Shown: in pieces, positions 36,953-45,109 of the stretch
How the letters are laid out: each line of letters opens with the position of its first letter
Numbering within the stretch: the stretch's first letter is position 1
Source of the DNA: Minicystis rosea
Lineage (GTDB): Bacteria > Myxococcota_A > Polyangia > Polyangiales > Polyangiaceae
Reading direction: 5' to 3'
Assembly (NCBI GenBank): GCA_001931535.1
Contig: CP016211.1
Coordinates: 7,797,703 to 7,861,702 of the forward strand
DNA length: 64,000 nt
Notes under the pieces: generated by a model
What the model was told of the DNA's origin: nothing
The model's input: only the letters and a program-made list of their open reading frames with translations
Databases searched by the model: none
Made by a program: the position numbers and the translations under genes

Positions 36953-37624
36953 TCAGTAGACCGTGATGCTCTTCAGCACGGTGGCGATCTCGTCCTCGAT
37001 GGACTCCACGTTGTCGCCCGTGTGCACCACCTGCACCAGCATGAGCCGGTGCTCGCCGCGGATCAGCACTTCGCGCGCGTTGTTCAGATACTCGGGCTTG
37101 GCCGGGACCTTGGTGCGAATGAGGTAGGCGCGGCCCTGCGTGTTCGCCGTGGCGACGGGCATGCGGCCGGCGAGGATCTGCGAGCCCTGCGCGGCGACGT
37201 CGGCCTCGTAACGGCGCTCCACGTCGGTCCAGGTGTCCTCCGGGCTGTCGATGCGCTCGTAGATGGAGAAGATGAATTGGCGCGGCGACTGGTACGAAAT
37301 GAAGCGATGGTGCGGCGTCAGATCGGCCGAGCGCACGTTCCAGTCGATGGGACGGCCGATGCGCACGTCGCCCGAGAGGACACCGACGCCCACGATCCTG
37401 GGCGTGCGCTCGCCGGCCGGCTGATCGAGCGGCTTGAAGTACGTCTCCCAGCTGTAGTTGCGGTCGATGACGCCGCTGCCGCCGTGCAGGTAGAACACCT
37501 GATCCTGCGCGGGCGCGGTCGGCGACCCACCGCATCCGGCGGCGAACGGCAGGGCGCCCGCGAGCAGCAGAGCGGCAAAGGTGTGGCGGCGGGCGAGATG
37601 GCGGAGGTAGCCTTCGGACCTCAT
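36953..37624 (-). CDS. Lipoprotein with DcrB/PsbP-like C-terminal fold
   Basis: The 223-residue product starts at the ATG at 37624; the signal peptide ends GALPFAAGC. The C-terminal part reads FISYQSPRQFIFSIYERIDSPEDTWTDVERRYEADVA, then GRAYLIRTKV and HTGDNVESIEDEIATVLKSI. This alternation of an amphipathic helix and beta strands resembles DcrB/PsbP-like lipoproteins, so this is a weak structural guess. It is convergent to tssG and divergent from the next lipoprotein gene, sharing a 142-base promoter region with it. A T6SS link is inferred from position only. Confidence 0.7.
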   Translation of the reverse strand: MRSEGYLRHLARRHTFAALLLAGALPFAAGCGGSPTAPAQDQVFYLHGGSGVIDRNYSWETYFKPLDQPAGERTPRIVGVGVLSGDVRIGRPIDWNVRSADLTPHHRFISYQSPRQFIFSIYERIDSPEDTWTDVERRYEADVAAQGSQILAGRMPVATANTQGRAYLIRTKVPAKPEYLNNAREVLIRGEHRLMLVQVVHTGDNVESIEDEIATVLKSITVY

Positions 37625-37766
37625 CGCTGAAACTCTAGGTGAGGTTGGCCGCCGTCGCCAAATGATCGTGCGAAGGAGTTTGCCCGAGCGGCCCCTCCCA
37701 GACGATGATGGCACCCGCGGTACCGGCTCAACCGAGCGCAGAGGCGCCGCTTTCGTGAGAGGATTC

Positions 37767-38381
37767 ATGGGCAACCCCCCCTTCACCTTCGGTCGTGCCT
37801 TGCAGGTCGGCGCCGTGTGCGCGCTCGGTCTCGGCCTGACCGCGTGCAGCGGTTTGTACTCCGGCATCGACTATCCCGGTGATCTGCCCGACCCCGGGCC
37901 CCACCTGCTCACCCCCGAGAACCAGCAGGACCCGTCGATCGGCTTCAATCGATTCAAGGTCTCGCCGACGGCCTGCGACAAGGTCGATACGCACTCGGCC
38001 ACCGGCAAGCTCAACCAGGAAGACTTCGCCCGCTTCCTGGAGGCGCAGGGCCTCAAGATCGAGCCGCGCAAGGCGCGCGACAATCTCTATTGGTTCGACT
38101 TCCCCAATGGGCAGGACGCGCCGAAGAACTTCGTGCGCCTGCGTCTCGCGGTGCTCGAGGACGTGCCGCACGCGAGCGCGGATCTGCATCAGTCCGTGCT
38201 GGAGCACGGGCCGGGCTGGTGGGGCGTGCGCCGATCGAACCTGGCCATCCTCGCCCCGAAGACGGGCCTTCGCGAAGCGATCGCCTTCGCTGTCAAGTAC
38301 AAGCTCGTCTGCTGGGGCGTGTTCACGTACGCCGGCAACGACGATGCGTACGTCGTTCCCGGCCCTTACGCCGAGATGTGA
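37767..38381 (+). CDS. Lipoprotein of unknown function
   Basis: The 204-residue product starts at the ATG at 37767, preceded by AGAGG; the signal peptide ends GLGLTACSG. The mature part has SGIDYPGDLPDPGPHLLTPENQQDPSIGF near its start and a compact alpha/beta region with WFDFPNGQDAPKNFVRLRLAVLEDVPHASADLHQSVLEHGPGWWGVRRSNLAIL. I do not recognise the family. It lies next to the T6SS tssG gene, and its own hairpin terminator follows immediately. Confidence 0.75.
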   Translation: MGNPPFTFGRALQVGAVCALGLGLTACSGLYSGIDYPGDLPDPGPHLLTPENQQDPSIGFNRFKVSPTACDKVDTHSATGKLNQEDFARFLEAQGLKIEPRKARDNLYWFDFPNGQDAPKNFVRLRLAVLEDVPHASADLHQSVLEHGPGWWGVRRSNLAILAPKTGLREAIAFAVKYKLVCWGVFTYAGNDDAYVVPGPYAEM

Positions 38382-38410
38382 TCGCACGACCGGACGCGCC
38401 GGTCGTGCGA
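38382..38410 (+). terminator. Hairpin terminator after the 37.8-kb lipoprotein gene
   Basis: TCGCACGACCGG (38382-38393), loop ACGCG, CCGGTCGTGCGA (38399-38410): a perfect 12-bp stem starting on the base after the stop codon. There is no strong T run. Confidence 0.7.
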
Positions 38411-38449
38411 ATGTGGTCCCCGTCCCCCCTCTTCCCCTAGACTCGTCCC

Positions 38450-40464
38450 ATGCGCCGAAGCCTTTCCTTCGCCGTCGCCGCCCTCGCCGTCGCTGCGCCG
38501 ATCGCGGCAGCGTCCGCCGTCCACGGTTGCTCGAGCGGTGAGCAGTTCGAGTCCGTGTGCCTGTGGGTCGCGGATCCGGACAACTGTTACCGCGCCTTCC
38601 GCGAGGACACGGTCGACAACGGCGAGACCTGCAAGCCGGCCGGTGATCCCTCGCCGGTGGATCTCGCGAGCGGATCGAACGGGACGCAGAACGGCACGTT
38701 CCTCGGGCGCGACAAGCTCGATGTCTGCTTCATCGGCGCCGGTGGTCAGGTCGTGTTCGATCCGCCCCTCGATCTCACGATGATCCCGCCGCCGCTCCTC
38801 GCGCCGCCGACCACGTACAAGGTCACGTTCAAGCGCCCCAACGGCACCACCTGCGGCAACGCGACGTACACGAGCGCGCACGGCTTCACGTTCACCATCG
38901 ACGCTCCGCCCGACGGCGGCGCCTCGACCACGACCGGCGACGCCGGCGCGAGCACCGCCGACGCGGGCGATGCCGGCACGTCGCTCCCCTTCGGCACCTA
39001 TTCACAGGTGATCGAGCCGGGCCGCGATGCGTTCGACGCCACGTGCCCGTCGGGCGAGACGCATCATTTCAATCTGTACGAGGTCGAAGGATCGAGCACC
39101 ACCGCGGACGGCGGCTCGCGATCGACGTGCCCGCGCGTCTCCGATCTGGTGCCGCGCGCGGCCTTCGCGATCAACCCGGGCGACGTGCTCGCGCCGGGCG
39201 CGGTGAGCCTCACCATCTACTGGCCGCCGATCGATCCGAGCGTGAAGTACCCGGACAACGCCGACGCTTCGCTCGCGGCCGAGGGCCCGTCGATCCCGGC
39301 GGAGGCGGTGACGTACTTCAACTGCCTGATCCCCGCCAAGGCCGAGCCTTGCTTGAACGGCCAGAAGGACGGCGCCGAGACGGACGTCGACTGCGGCGGC
39401 GGCGAGAACAGGACGGGCTGCCCGGCGCGCTGCGGTGACGGGCAGGGCTGCAACGTCGACTGCGACTGCGATCCCGGCATGCTGTGCAACGTCGTCGCGG
39501 GCGTGCGCGTCTGCGGCGCGCCCACCGACGCCGACGGCGGCGTGCTCCCGGTGCCCGATCGCGACTGCTCGCCGTTCCTCATCTGCCAGGACAAGGTCAA
39601 AAACGGCGCCGAGACGGGCATCGATTGCGGCGGCGGCGATTGCCCCCGTTGCTCCGATGGCAATCCGTGCAACGGCGCCGACGACTGCACGAGCAACTAC
39701 TGCTTCCAAGGCACCTGCGTCACGCCGAAGTGCAACGACGACATGCAGAACTTCGGCGAGGTCGATCTCAACTGCGGCGGCCCGTGCCTCCCGTGCGCGG
39801 ACGGCAAGAAGTGCCAGACGAACACGGACTGCAAGAGCGGCAACTGCGGCGCGAGCAAGACGTGCGAGGGCCCCAAGTGCAGTGACATGATGCAGAACGG
39901 CACCGAGACGGACATCGACTGCGGCGGCACCGGCTGCCTTCCGTGCGAGAACCTCAAGAAGTGCCTCAAGAACGAGGACTGTGCCAACGACGCCTGCGTC
40001 ATGGGGCAGTGCCTCTTCCCCTCGTGCACCGACAACACGAAGGACGGTGACGAGACCGACAAGGACTGCGGCGGTCCGTGCGACACGAAGTGCGCGGATG
40101 GCCTCGGATGCGACAAGCCGACGGACTGCGCGAGCGGCGTGTGCGGCTTCGCCGCCGTCAACGTCAAGAAGTGCTTCCCGGCGAGCTGCTCCCCGACGGT
40201 GGGCCGGCCATCTGCGGCCAGGGCATGTGCCCGCTCTGCGCGGACGGCGCGGACTGCGAGAAGAACTCGGACTGCCTCAACAATGGTTGTGTCAACAAGC
40301 TCTGCGCGACGCCGACGTGCAGCGACACGACGAAGGACGGGGCCGAGACGGACGTCGACTGCGGCGGGCCGGATTGCGATCCGTGCGCTCCGAGCAAGAA
40401 GTGCCTGCAGGACAGCGACTGCGGCGGCACGCTGAAGAAGTGCATCAACAACGTCTGCCAGTGA
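38450..40464 (+). CDS. Cys-rich repeat lipoprotein, interrupted by a -1 frameshift
   Basis: The ATG at 38450 opens a signal peptide ending VHGC. The first 300 residues are beta-rich with Gly/Asp/Ala linkers. The second half carries about six repeats of a Cys motif, C.D...NG.ETDIDCGG.C..C..G..C....DC.S..C....C, common in myxobacterial surface proteins. The frame is lost at the C4 run 40191-40194. After a shift it continues GGPAICGQGMCPLCADG, then CSDTTKDGAETDVDCGG, the next repeats, to a stop at 40464. One extra C would restore a protein of about 670 residues. Probably an outer-surface protein; the ligand is unknown. Likely intact in the cell. Confidence 0.85.
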
Positions 40465-40492
40465 AGCGCAGCCGATAGCTCCGGTCCCACGA

Positions 40493-40525
40493 ACGAGCCC
40501 GGGTGCCCAGCGGCCCCGGGCTCGT
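40493..40525 (+). terminator. Hairpin terminator after the Cys-rich lipoprotein gene
   Basis: ACGAGCCCGGG (40493-40503) and CCCGGGCTCGT (40515-40525) form a perfect 11-bp stem with an 11-base loop, 28 bases past the stop at 40464. No T run is visible. Confidence 0.6.
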
Positions 40526-40550
40526 GTCGTTCATGGGCTCGCGTTGCGAC

Positions 40551-40647
40551 AGCGATGTCAGATGACGGCGTGTCGATCCGTCGCAGCGAGGCATGCACAT
40601 CGCGAGATGCGCCGAAGCGATGTCAGATGACGGCGTGTCGATCCGTC
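40551..40647. repeat. 65-base-spaced direct repeat
   Basis: A 32-base block beginning AGCGATGTCAGATGACGGCG is identical at 40551-40582 and 40616-40647 (period 65). The spacer contains degenerate versions of ATGCACATCGCG. It is the first of three distinct repeat arrays in the 515-base gene-free stretch 40465-40979. Confidence 0.85.
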
Positions 40648-40696
40648 ACGGCGCCCCATGCGCATCGCGCGGAGCTCCGATCACGCGCCCATGCGT

Positions 40697-40812
40697 GTGC
40701 ATGGCGATGCTGCACCGATGCTCGGTGCACGCATGCCCGTGCATGGTGATGCTGCACCGATGCTCGGTGCACATGCGCTCGTGCATGGCGATGCTGCACC
40801 CCTACCGGGTGC
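40697..40812. repeat. 42-bp tandem repeat, two good copies and one decayed
   Basis: Units beginning GTGCATGGYGATGCTGCACC start at 40697, 40739 and 40781 (exact period 42). Each of the first two contains ATGCTGCACCGATGCTCGGT. The third copy diverges after about 22 bases. Many GTGCAC/TGCA palindromes allow local hairpins. Confidence 0.85.
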
Positions 40813-40853
40813 TCGCGTGTGCGGGTGCGATGGGAGATGTCCAGCGCGGGGAT

Positions 40854-40961
40854 CGTGATCACGGCCGGCTCGTCCGGCCTGGGGTTTGGGGCCGCTCGCG
40901 GCCCCATCGTGATCACGGCCGGCTCGTCCGGCCTGGGGTTTGGGGCCGCTCGCGGCCCCAT
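40854..40961. repeat. 54-bp tandem repeat containing two hairpins per unit
   Basis: Two perfect copies, 40854-40907 and 40908-40961. Each contains GGCCGG-CTCGT-CCGGCC and GGGGCCGC-TC-GCGGCCCC. The second hairpin (40888-40905 and 40942-40959) shares its 8-bp stem with the element next to the tssC stop at 11115. Copy two lies 18 bases from the stop of the minus-strand lipoprotein gene and may act as its terminator. Confidence 0.85.
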
Positions 40962-40979
40962 CGTGACAAGGACGAACAG

Positions 40980-41468
40980 CTACATGCCCGCGACGATGCG
41001 GTACTCGTCCTGGTAGGGAACGAGCTCGAGGCGGTTGTCCTCGACGCGGTGGCGCCACTCGTCGTTGCGGCTGCCGGGGATGCGGTAGCTGGCGCTGTAG
41101 GTGTAGTCGACGAAGACGAGATCGCGGTCCTTGTGGACGCGGCGATAACGAATCTCGTAGCGAATGGCGGACGCGTCCTGGAACTTCGACACGAGGTACG
41201 CCTTGAGGCCGGCGTAATCGAGGTCGTCCGTCGGATCGACGTTGCCGCCGTCCTCGTAGTAGCTGGGCGCGGCCATCTTCAGCAGCGCAGCGACGTCCTT
41301 GTTTTCGACGGCGTGTCGATAACGTTCGCAGAAGGCGATGAGCTTGCGGTTCTCGTCGTTGTCCTCGACGTCCGTGTTCGGAATGTAGTGGGTCGCGCAG
41401 CCGGCGAGCGGCGTCGCGAGCGCGAGCAGCGTGGAGAGGATGAGGAACGATCGTTCGAGGCGCTTCAT
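40980..41468 (-). CDS. NTF2/SnoaL-like lipoprotein
   Basis: The 162-residue product starts at the ATG at 41468; the signal peptide ends ATPLAGC. The mature region FCERYRHAVENKDVAALLKMAAPSYYEDGGNVDPTDDLDYAGLKAYLVSKFQDASAIRYEIRYRRVHKDRDLVFVDYTYSASYRI has the helix-helix then curved-sheet pattern of NTF2-like/SnoaL-like domains. These often bind small ligands or other proteins. Its function is unknown. It is followed on the minus strand by the hairpin-bearing 54-bp repeats. Confidence 0.78.
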   Translation of the reverse strand: MKRLERSFLILSTLLALATPLAGCATHYIPNTDVEDNDENRKLIAFCERYRHAVENKDVAALLKMAAPSYYEDGGNVDPTDDLDYAGLKAYLVSKFQDASAIRYEIRYRRVHKDRDLVFVDYTYSASYRIPGSRNDEWRHRVEDNRLELVPYQDEYRIVAGM

Positions 41469-41705
41469 ACGCGTTGGCGGTAGCGGTCTCGTCGTAGCGA
41501 AAACCGGGCCGGACCTTGCCAGATGCAGAGCCAAGGGGAAAGGGCCCGCGCCACGCAATCAACGTTGACAGGTCTGGCAAAAACGAGACGCCCGGAGCCG
41601 AACCTACGGACAAAGTGACAATCGAAGTGGAGCCACGCCGAGCCCACGCGCCGAGGCCGCTTGCGATGACCGCGCGATCCACCCACGGATCGCGCAGGAG
41701 GGAGC

Positions 41706-42455
41706 ATGCCGGCGAGCTTGACGATCGGTCGTGCGCTGGGAGGGCTGTTCGCGCCGCTCGCGGCGCTCGGGAGCTTCCTTCGAGGCGCGCGCCTCTTTCA
41801 TCCCGACGGCGTGCTCTACCGCGCCGACGTGGAGCCCGAGGCCGACGACGCGGTCGCGCATGCGCTCGCCGGGACCGCCGTCGTGCGCTTCAGCGGCGCG
41901 CTCTGGCGGTGGCCGGCGGGCGCGGCGTGGCCTGACATCCTCGGCGCCGCGGTGCGGTTCCATCCCGGCGAGGCGCGCGCTCAGGATCTGCTCTTCGCCA
42001 CCTTCCGCAGCGTCCCCGAGATGCTGATCGCGGTGCTCACGACCAACGTACGCGACTTTCTGGGCAATACGTATGCGACGGTATTGCCGCTGCGTGCGCC
42101 CGAGCTCGGCGCCGTCGATCTGCGCCTCGTGCCGGAATTGCGGTCCGCGGACAGGGGCGATCGCAATGCACGCCTCGCTCGCGCGGTCCGCGATGGGCGC
42201 GCCATCCTGGCGCTGGAGGTACGCGAGCGCCGGCCGGGCTCGGCGTATCGACCGCTTGCGCGGATCACGCTGCGTGAGCCGATCGCCGGTGGAGGCGAGG
42301 ATCTCCGGTTCGATCCGATCCACGCCGGCGTTGGAATCGAGCCCATCGGCGTGCTTCAAGCGATCCGCACCGTGGTGTACCCCGCGAGCCAGCTCGGTCG
42401 TGCGCTCGCGCGCGGGAGGCTGGGATCACCGGCCAAGCCACCGCATCAACGATGA
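41706..42455 (+). CDS. Conserved hypothetical protein (possibly catalase-superfamily-like)
   Basis: The 249-residue product starts at an ATG preceded by CAGGAGGGAGC. Motifs include GTAVVRFSGALWRWPAGAAWPDILGAAVRFH, QDLLFATFRSVPEMLIAVLTTNVRDFLGNTYATVLPL, LRFDPIHAGVGIEPIGVLQAIRTVVYPASQLG. The C-terminal YPASQ and the ILGAAVRF segments recall a family distantly related to catalases found in Actinobacteria and Myxococcota, but I cannot identify a heme ligand. Cytoplasmic; no signal peptide is visible. It is convergent with and overlaps the second ketosynthase-like gene by 30 bases. Confidence 0.65.
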   Translation: MPASLTIGRALGGLFAPLAALGSFLRGARLFHPDGVLYRADVEPEADDAVAHALAGTAVVRFSGALWRWPAGAAWPDILGAAVRFHPGEARAQDLLFATFRSVPEMLIAVLTTNVRDFLGNTYATVLPLRAPELGAVDLRLVPELRSADRGDRNARLARAVRDGRAILALEVRERRPGSAYRPLARITLREPIAGGGEDLRFDPIHAGVGIEPIGVLQAIRTVVYPASQLGRALARGRLGSPAKPPHQR

Positions 42456-44300
42456 GTGGCCGATCGGGCCGTCGCCTTCGTGGGCCACGGGCGCGTCGAG
42501 ATCGACGGTGCGCAGCGAGCCTTCTCCGTCGCTCGTGAGCAACAAGGCGACCGCGCCGCGCACGAGCGGCCGCGCGTCCCAACCGGCGAGATGCAGGAGA
42601 TCGTGCGCGACGGGTCCCGCGTCGTCGGCGGCGACGACGATCACGCGATCCGCGTCGCCCGCGGCCACGAGCTCGGCCGCTGCGGAGAGCGCTTCCATCG
42701 CACCGTCGAGACCGGCGCCGACCGCGAAGCTCGGGCCGGTCAGCTTGAAGACGATGGCGCATTCACCGACGATCGCGTTCGGCGAGGTCGCGGGAAACAC
42801 GCGCGGCTCCACCGACGTCGCGCCGCGGGCACGGCGGCGCGCGTCGAAGCCGTCGTTGGTGTCGAGGGTCGCGAGCGCTTGCCCCGCCACGATGCCCGCA
42901 CCGGCGATCGCATCGCGGCCGACCGCGGCGGCGAGCGATGCGACCGCGGCGAGGCCGAGACGACAGAGCGAATCGAGGCGCGCGAGCCGATCGCGGGCCA
43001 CGCCGGTCGCGGCCGAGAGGTCACCGAGATCGGCGTTGTCGGTGTGCGCGAACGCGCGCACGAAGACCTCGCGAATCGGGCGCGAAGGACGCGCGCTCGG
43101 CGCGTCGGGCGGCGCGAGCACGAGCGCACCGTTGGTGCCGCCGAACGCGGCCGCGAGCTTGAGCGCGCCGCGGAGCGGCCGGCGCGCGCTCCGATCGAGC
43201 AGCAGCGTCGGCGCGTCGGGATCGAGCGGCGCGCCGTCGCTGCCACCGGCGGCCGCGGGCGCGACACCGGTGGAGAGCGCGTCGGCGGCGGCCAGGGCTT
43301 CGAGGACACCGGCGGCGCCGAGCGTGTGCCCGATCTGCGCTTTGAAGGGGTGCACGATCGCGGCCTGTGCGTCCCCGAGGATGGTCGCGAGCGCGCGCGA
43401 CTCCATGGCGTCGTTGAACGGTGTCGCCGTGGCGTGCGCGCTCACGAGATCGATCTGCGCGGCGGCCATCCCCGCATCCACGAGCGCGGCGCAGCCGGCG
43501 CGCGCGAGGCCGGAGCCGGTGCGATCGGGCGCCGTGATGTGCACCGCGTCGTTGGATCCGCCGAAGCCGGCGATGCGCGCGATCACCTGCGCGCCGCGCG
43601 TATCGTCGCCGCGCACCAGGCCGAGCACCGCCGCGCCTTCTCCGAGGGACATGCCGTCGCGACCGACGCGGAACGGGCGCGGGCTCGAGGCGGTCGTCGC
43701 GCGCAGCGCTTCGAAGCCGGCGGCGACGAACTCGCTGACGCCGTCGTATCCGCCGGCGAGCACCACGTCGCAGGCCCCGCGCTCGAGCCAGCGCAGCGCG
43801 ATCCCGATCGCGATGGCCGAGGCCGCGCAGGCCGCGAGGACTTGGGTGCGGCGCGCACCGGCGAGGCCGACCGCGGCGAGCGCATCGTCGAGCGGAGCGA
43901 AGTAGGTGGCCCCGCGCGCGAGGTCCGCCGTCGCTTCGCCGCGGGCGCGCGCCGCGAAGAAGCGCGTCGCCGTGATCATGCCGCCGCTCGACGTGCCGAT
44001 GGCCACGCCGACACGCTCGTTGCGCCAATGGGGCCGCGTCGCATCGAGGCCGGCCACCGCCGGCTTGAGCGCGGCGAGGAGCAGATCGGTCGCGCGATCG
44101 CCGCCTCGGGAGGCCTCGATCGCGGAGGGCGCGCGCGCCGCGAAAGGCCGAGCCAGCCCAGCCGCGGAGAGCGCTGGATCACGCGCGATCGCCGAGCGCG
44201 CCGCCTGCCCGTCGATCGCCGCGCGGTAGGCGTCGGCGCCGATCCCGAGCCCCGAGATCGCGCCCACTGCGATCGCGCATGCGTCGACGCCGGACCTCAC
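42426..44300 (-). CDS. Beta-ketoacyl synthase fused to a truncated KS-like domain (KS1)
   Basis: The product is about 624 residues from the GTG at 44300, which overlaps the preceding lipoprotein stop as GTGA and has a GGAG site. Residues 1-395 form a full ketosynthase: nucleophile Cys158 (VLAACAASAIA), His289 (SAHATATPFND), Lys320 and His325 (FKAQIGHTLGAAG). Residues about 410-624 look like a second KS half: TSPNAIVGECAIVFKLTGPSFAVGAGLDGAMEALSAAAELVAAGDADRVIVVAADD, where the Cys position is not conserved. It should elongate acyl-ACP intermediates, with the second part perhaps acting as a chain-length-factor-like subunit. Last gene of the ACP-KS2-lipoprotein-KS1 operon. Confidence 0.88.
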   Translation of the reverse strand: MRSGVDACAIAVGAISGLGIGADAYRAAIDGQAARSAIARDPALSAAGLARPFAARAPSAIEASRGGDRATDLLLAALKPAVAGLDATRPHWRNERVGVAIGTSSGGMITATRFFAARARGEATADLARGATYFAPLDDALAAVGLAGARRTQVLAACAASAIAIGIALRWLERGACDVVLAGGYDGVSEFVAAGFEALRATTASSPRPFRVGRDGMSLGEGAAVLGLVRGDDTRGAQVIARIAGFGGSNDAVHITAPDRTGSGLARAGCAALVDAGMAAAQIDLVSAHATATPFNDAMESRALATILGDAQAAIVHPFKAQIGHTLGAAGVLEALAAADALSTGVAPAAAGGSDGAPLDPDAPTLLLDRSARRPLRGALKLAAAFGGTNGALVLAPPDAPSARPSRPIREVFVRAFAHTDNADLGDLSAATGVARDRLARLDSLCRLGLAAVASLAAAVGRDAIAGAGIVAGQALATLDTNDGFDARRRARGATSVEPRVFPATSPNAIVGECAIVFKLTGPSFAVGAGLDGAMEALSAAAELVAAGDADRVIVVAADDAGPVAHDLLHLAGWDARPLVRGAVALLLTSDGEGSLRTVDLDAPVAHEGDGPIGHSSLMRWLGR

Positions 44301-45109
44301 GCTCCGCCCTCCGCGCCGGGCTCCGCGAGCGCTCGCGCCGGCGGATCTCCGATGGTCTCTCCCTCGCATTGCACCGTCACGTCGAGCCCCGTCGAGGCTT
44401 GGTGATAGCGCACGGAAGCGCAGCCCAGGGCACCAGCCTCCACCGTCTCTTCGTCGAGGCGCTTGTCGCCCGCAAAGGTGGTGCGGCGTGCAGACACGCG
44501 GCCGTCGCCTTGGACCACCAGATCGACGATGGCCGTGTCGTCCTTGAGCACGAAGCGGTCGCCGTCGTGATCGTGTCCGTACCAGAGCAGCTCGCCGCTC
44601 GCCGGACGGAGGAGCCAGAAGCCGAGGAAATCCACTGGAAGGCCGCGGCGCTCGGCGCGCGGGGCCGTGAGGTCGCCGCGCTTCTCCAGATCGATCGCCG
44701 GCACCGCAAAGCGATAGCGCGGGCCGCTCATCCACAAATCGAGCGCCGTCGTCCCACCGGGGCCGAGGAGGATCATCCGGAGCGCCCGCGGCGGCGCGAG
44801 CGCGACGGCACCGCGCGCCGTGAGACGACGGCCCGTGATGGGCTCGCGGAGCGCGAGCGAGATCCGCATGGTGCGCGCCGCCCCGGCCGCGCGCCGCAGC
44901 GCCTCCAGCTTGGCGAGGCCGGCGCGCCATTCGGCGGTCGTTTGAGCTCCAACCATTTTGGTTTGAGCTCCAACCATTTTGGTTTGAGCTCCAACCGATT
45001 TCGTTGGAGCTCCAACCGATTGCGTAGGCCCGAGCGCCATCTCCGCCGGAGCGCAGCCGGCGAGCGCCGCCGCCAATGCCACCGACGAGGCCCGCGCGCG
45101 CACGCTCAT
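44297..45109 (-). CDS. LolA/LolB-like lipoprotein with VGAQTKM repeats
   Basis: The 270-residue product starts at the ATG at 45109, which overlaps the KS2 stop as ATGA; its own stop overlaps the KS1 GTG. The signal peptide ends LAAALAGC. Next comes a 7-residue repeat (VGAPTKS, VGAQTKM twice, VGAQT), then a beta-rich domain: TMRISLALREPITGRRLTARGAVALAPPRALRMILLGPGGTTALDLWMSGPRYRF. This resembles outer-membrane lipoprotein carriers of the LolA/LolB/DUF4292 type, often found in aryl-polyene-like clusters. It may ferry or anchor the lipid product at the outer membrane. The tight overlaps show it belongs to the KS operon. Confidence 0.8.
   Translation of the reverse strand: MSVRARASSVALAAALAGCAPAEMALGPTQSVGAPTKSVGAQTKMVGAQTKMVGAQTTAEWRAGLAKLEALRRAAGAARTMRISLALREPITGRRLTARGAVALAPPRALRMILLGPGGTTALDLWMSGPRYRFAVPAIDLEKRGDLTAPRAERRGLPVDFLGFWLLRPASGELLWYGHDHDGDRFVLKDDTAIVDLVVQGDGRVSARRTTFAGDKRLDEETVEAGALGCASVRYHQASTGLDVTVQCEGETIGDPPARALAEPGAEGGA
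44940..45016 (-). repeat. 21-bp tandem repeat carrying GTTGGAGCTCAAAC in a lipoprotein gene
   Basis: On the plus strand GTTTGAGCTCCAAC starts at 44940, 44961 and 44982, and the fully palindromic variant GTTGGAGCTCCAAC at 45003 (period 21). In sense they encode VGAQTKM or VGAPTKS. Codons GTT GGA GCT CAA are rare in the surrounding genes. The same 14-mer occurs at 54767 and 54803 in an unrelated gene. Confidence 0.9.

Noticed and set aside
40551..40961. CRISPR-like array
   Set aside because: Repeats are of three unrelated types with no unique spacers of constant length, and no cas genes are nearby.
41706..42455. True catalase
   Set aside because: Only short motif resemblance; no heme-ligand Tyr context or NADPH-binding features.
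43021..44028. Alternative ketosynthase-region frame rich in Arg
   Set aside because: Shadow of KS1; lacks KS motifs.
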